Shown here piece by piece: positions 29,456 to 32,347 of a stretch of DNA of 32,347 nt (position 1 is the stretch's first letter; each line of letters starts with the position of its first letter). Source of the stretch: a virus. The notes under the pieces were generated by a model that was not told the DNA's origin, did no database searches, and saw nothing but the letters and a program-made list of their open reading frames with translations. The translations under genes were made by a program, and so were the position numbers. The stretch covers positions 1-32,347 of IMG/VR virus record IMGVR_UViG_3300021068_000113; one strand, given 5' to 3'.

Positions 29456-29905
29456 TTAATTGTCGAATTGTAATGAGTCTTCATCAAACTTTAACCTCAT
29501 TGCTTCGGAAATATTATAAGGCAAATATGTAAGAACACAATCAATTATTAACCCACTCTCATAAGACTGTAAATCAATATTTACTACATCTACACGTGGG
29601 TCTGAATTAATAATTTTAGTAACATTTTCAGATATTACTTCTTTTAGTTGGTCTGTTAAAGGTTCATATATAGCGTCCCAAATAATAGTACCAAACTCTG
29701 GATTTTCTAACTTTTCACCTTGCCGTATATGGAAATGATTTATAATATCTTGCTTAATTAATTCTATATCATATAGCACATGACTTTTATTACCAGGATT
29801 AACCGTACTTAGACCACGATATGCTCGGCTTGTAACCGGAGTTTGTGGCTTCTGGTTAGTGTGTACCTTTATCTGTTTGTATAATTCTCTGTTGCTAATG
29901 CTCAT
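29456..29905 (-). CDS. gp25: Baseplate wedge protein gp25
   Basis: A 149-residue protein of the GPW/gp25 family, close in length to T4 gp25 (132). gp25 sits at the inner baseplate and starts sheath polymerisation. Family signatures: SHVLYDIELIKQDIINHFHI, then RQGEKLENPEFGTIIWDAIY followed by EPL, then VTKIINSDPRVDV. The N-terminal 35 residues are basic and probably flexible. It is encoded 15 bases after the gp5-like gene and 47 bases before gp6. In T4 gp25 lies in another cluster, beside uvsY and gene 26; here it is grouped with gp5 and gp6, which work with it in the baseplate. The ATG at 29905 is the only sensible start. Confidence 0.95.
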   Translation of the reverse strand: MSISNRELYKQIKVHTNQKPQTPVTSRAYRGLSTVNPGNKSHVLYDIELIKQDIINHFHIRQGEKLENPEFGTIIWDAIYEPLTDQLKEVISENVTKIINSDPRVDVVNIDLQSYESGLIIDCVLTYLPYNISEAMRLKFDEDSLQFDN

Positions 29906-29909
29906 GATA

Positions 29910-29921
29910 CTATATTTACCC
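29910..29921 (-). promoter_or_regulatory. Weak late-promoter-like motif before gp25
   Basis: GGGTAAATATAG on the minus strand, only 4 bases before the gp25 ATG. The sequence matches the other motifs but the distance would leave almost no leader, so it may be chance or overlap with the AGGG ribosome site. Confidence 0.25.
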
Positions 29922-31525
29922 TATTTTTTAGACACCTTTTTAAATGCTTCTGGTGTATTATATTTTCCTAATTCGTCTTTATTTTCTACTGTTACTATAC
30001 CGTCTCTATCTGTTTTTATAATTTTAAAATTTTGTGGATTTAAATTCTCATGGTGCATCCATGGTTCATGCATTGGAGCTCTTTGTACTAAAGTACCTGT
30101 CAGATTACCTGTTGGATGTCCTGGCAAAATATGTGTACTAAGAGCTGTAACAATCTGAGCACCTTGAGCCGCTGGTCCATTCATATGAATTTTTGGAGCT
30201 GTTTCTACATGTTGTCCGCCTGACTTAATATGTGTTGACAACTTTGCTGTAAGTACATTGTTGCCTTGGGTATAAGCTTCATAATTTCCTATTGTAGTAA
30301 CCCAATGATTTCCGCCAACAATCATATTAGTGTCAGCGGCTGATTCTATTTGTATTCTACCTTTAACAGTTTTAAGAGGTGTTAATACGTTTGTTAGGTC
30401 ATACGTTCCACTTGCTTTTAAAGAAATATTAGCACCAGCTTCCATTGTGATATCTCTACCTGCTGTTAAATTAAAATCATTTTCAGTATGCACACTTAAA
30501 CTGTCTTTTGCATAAATGTCAATCTTTCCATCTGCTGTTAACTCAACCCAAGCAGTACCGTTTGCGTTAGCAATATAAATTAAATCTTCAGTATTATGTA
30601 ATAATATTTGATGCCCTGTTCTAGTTTTTAATCTAACTAATTCATTATGCGGTAGTGTAACATTTCCATTAGGTTCGTCTTGCATAATATTTGCATATTC
30701 TGGTGGTGCCATAGTTGCTGGATTTTTTCTTAATAAAGTATCATCACCATCATCCATAACAAATGATGTTCCACCAAGGCGACTTCTATGCCTATTAACT
30801 TTTATATCTGCACCAACCATACCTTTTGGAGCTCCAACTGTTCTATCAACAGGTCCAGGTGTACTAATTCCAAATACTGTACTTGGTATTTCTCTTCTAG
30901 CACTAGATGATGTTATGCCTCTAGTTTCATCTTCTAATAATCCTTGTTTTATTAAAGTTTCTGTAAATTCTTTTTGGTATGGTTTGTTAAATAATGTCGG
31001 CTCACCTCCTTTATGCGAAATATCTCCAATAACTTTATTATACTCAGCTACAGGAAGTTTTTTACCTTTTAACTTTGTACCATTTAACTCGTCTGGTGTT
31101 GCATCGGTATGCCTTGTAGATGCGGCATTACCTGGAACTGCAAAATTTGAATATCTGTCATTAACACACCCAATCCAGAAACACTCGTTCGGATTTCCTT
31201 CTACTAAAATTACTAGTACAATAGTTCCAACATCTGGTGGTACCATCCACATACCATAACTTTGCTGACTATGTCTATAGCTATCATTTTCTGTAATAGA
31301 AAATCTAGGCGTTTGGCCGCCAAACGGTGAAAGATATCTTGCCGTTAATATTTGTGTAGAAACTGAATCTGTATTACCAGTATCTGTTGTTTTTAATAAT
31401 TGTACTTTTAAAGCCCCCATATAAGTTTCGTCTATATGACTAACAATTTTAGCTTGAAAAGGTCCTGCTTGTGATTGAAACTCTTCAATCTTAGCATTGC
31501 GATCTATATTAGTATTTTTAGCCAT
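29921..31525 (-). CDS. gp5: Baseplate hub/spike protein gp5-like, without a visible lysozyme domain
   Basis: gp5 is the trimeric spike that sits below the hub and pierces the outer membrane. Residues 15-130 are an OB-fold-like domain: AKIVSHIDETYMGALKVQLL, then YLSPFGG, MWMVPPDVGTIVLVIL and CFWIGCVNDRYSNFAVPG. Residues 130-290 are a linker with SSARREIPSTVFGIST and HRSRLGGTSFVMDDGDDT. Residues 296-377 are short repeated strands (TGHQILLHNTEDLIYIANA, VELTADGKIDIYA, DFNLTAGRDITMEA, NISLKASG), like the beta-helix of the T4 spike. T4 gp5 has a lysozyme domain between the OB fold and the helix; no such motif is visible here. At 534 residues it is close to T4's 575. The ATG overlaps the hub stop as TAATG. 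Confidence 0.88.
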   Translation of the reverse strand: MAKNTNIDRNAKIEEFQSQAGPFQAKIVSHIDETYMGALKVQLLKTTDTGNTDSVSTQILTARYLSPFGGQTPRFSITENDSYRHSQQSYGMWMVPPDVGTIVLVILVEGNPNECFWIGCVNDRYSNFAVPGNAASTRHTDATPDELNGTKLKGKKLPVAEYNKVIGDISHKGGEPTLFNKPYQKEFTETLIKQGLLEDETRGITSSSARREIPSTVFGISTPGPVDRTVGAPKGMVGADIKVNRHRSRLGGTSFVMDDGDDTLLRKNPATMAPPEYANIMQDEPNGNVTLPHNELVRLKTRTGHQILLHNTEDLIYIANANGTAWVELTADGKIDIYAKDSLSVHTENDFNLTAGRDITMEAGANISLKASGTYDLTNVLTPLKTVKGRIQIESAADTNMIVGGNHWVTTIGNYEAYTQGNNVLTAKLSTHIKSGGQHVETAPKIHMNGPAAQGAQIVTALSTHILPGHPTGNLTGTLVQRAPMHEPWMHHENLNPQNFKIIKTDRDGIVTVENKDELGKYNTPEAFKKVSKK

Positions 31526-32347
31526 TATCTCTGGGTACCTGTATTCTTATCCGCCTCGCCATCGGTTTTCTTGCCTGATTCAGCTGGTGAATTTTTTTCA
31601 CTATCAGCTTTACCATCTTGATGGCCAAGTCTTATTAAGTGAAGTGTTTGCTTAAATGTTCCTTTGCTAAAAGTTGATACTACTTTTGTAATACGGTAAA
31701 TGCCACTAAAGTGTTGTACCACTTTACCATCTGTATAGTTTGTTGGGAAATTCATTATTCCGTCAGAACCGATATCAAATGGCGTTCTAAACTCTACTGC
31801 GATCCATACTTGTTTATCTTGGTATGTCATTTGTCCACTACCATCAATATATGAATCTTGTTCACTTTTACTATTATAATTTCCATGACCTGAATCTGAT
31901 ATAAAATACGGATCTCCCCATATCTCTAACTCAACTATCATCATATCAGCACCTAAGTTTAGTGTAGCTTCATGAAAGGTTCTAGCTATTGTATCTTTTT
32001 GACCTGCCGGAACTGCTCTTATCCCTGATGTAAAGTTTGTAAACGTAGCATCAGCTAATCTTTTAACTAATGGAGGATTAGCGTGTTGATTCATTTTATC
32101 CACAACAGTCAAGTCACTTTTAAGGGAATCATGGGCATAAAATCTGTTGGAACCAATATTAGCGATATTCTTCTGAATTTGTGTGAGCTCGCTTGAGCCT
32201 TCTGCTTTTTTTGTAGTTGAATCAATTGCATTAGATTGTACTGATGTTGCATCATTACCTTTATTTTGTATATGAGATGTTGCACCTCCGTCATCAGCAG
32301 GAAACCGTGTTTGGAATCTATGTTGATATTCAATATTAAAATTAATG
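31525..32347 (-). CDS. Baseplate hub protein, gp27-like by position, 5' end outside the window
   Basis: The frame that ends at 31525 stays open to the window edge at 32347, so the 274 visible codons are the C-terminal part of a larger gene. A TTG at 32112 is not the start: upstream codons read on in the same frame as FNIEYQHRFQTRFPADDGG, then SSELTQIQKNIANIGSNRFY. The remainder has MIVELEIWGDPYFISDSGHG, FRTPFDIGSD and HFSGIYRITKVVSTFSKGTF, with an acidic lysine-rich tail. The FSGIYRITKV...FSKGTFKQTLHL segment looks like the end of gp27- and VgrG-type hub proteins. It is directly followed by the gp5-like spike gene, its expected partner. The hub role is likely; assigning gp27 itself is inference. 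Confidence 0.75.
   Translation of the reverse strand, partial: INFNIEYQHRFQTRFPADDGGATSHIQNKGNDATSVQSNAIDSTTKKAEGSSELTQIQKNIANIGSNRFYAHDSLKSDLTVVDKMNQHANPPLVKRLADATFTNFTSGIRAVPAGQKDTIARTFHEATLNLGADMMIVELEIWGDPYFISDSGHGNYNSKSEQDSYIDGSGQMTYQDKQVWIAVEFRTPFDIGSDGIMNFPTNYTDGKVVQHFSGIYRITKVVSTFSKGTFKQTLHLIRLGHQDGKADSEKNSPAESGKKTDGEADKNTGTQR

Noticed and set aside
32109-32333. A 74-codon minus-strand frame near the window edge
   Set aside because: It overlaps the hub gene in another frame. The hub frame is open through the same stretch and encodes protein consistent with the rest of the gene, so this one is a shadow.
1-32347. tRNA genes, CRISPR arrays, insertion sequences or attachment sites
   Set aside because: None seen: no cloverleaf-like segments in gaps, no spaced direct repeats, no transposase-like frame, and gaps too small to hold them.

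Overview
The window reads as one stretch of the late (structural) region of a large, AT-rich, tailed dsDNA phage of the T4-like myovirus type. It is most like the marine T4-like phages of cyanobacteria and SAR11-type bacteria. The reasons are a gp5-like hub, gp25, gp6, a giant baseplate-associated protein and several fibers in one run, late promoters of the TAAATA type, and a block of sugar and surface-glycan genes downstream. The exact host cannot be read from the sequence. A Kdo-8-phosphate synthase points to a Gram-negative host. Every gene I can support is on the minus strand, so transcription runs from high to low coordinates. There are no tRNAs, CRISPR arrays or insertion sequences, and no gap longer than about 60 bases.

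In transcription order, 32347-25947 is the baseplate core: a gp27-like hub gene cut by the window edge, the gp5-like spike hub (with no recognisable lysozyme domain), gp25 and a large gp6. Position 25947-11230 is one uninterrupted gene for a protein of 4905 residues. It looks like a mosaic of a conserved marine-phage baseplate protein with many inserted modules: a cupredoxin-like domain, four short carbohydrate-binding-like (CBM5/12-like) modules, a probably split FG-GAP beta-propeller, glycine-rich repeats and a C-terminal run of small beta modules. Position 11207-4305 holds a 204-residue structural protein, three tail-fiber proteins that share one N-terminal module but end differently, and a 301-residue probable structural protein.

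Position 4247-1 is a run of seven genes whose neighbours all overlap by 4-11 bases. It contains a small unknown protein, two related GT8-like glycosyltransferases, a short UDP-sugar dehydrogenase homologue, an unknown protein, a metal-type KdsA and the start of another gene. A reasonable reading is that the first three-quarters of the window builds the host-contact end of the tail. The last part would make or modify sugars, either on the host surface during infection or on the virion.

The points most worth a second look are the domain architecture of the giant protein, the fiber trio with a shared base, the compact glycan operon with a metal-type KdsA and a truncated dehydrogenase, and a recurring late-promoter-like motif in the few real gaps.
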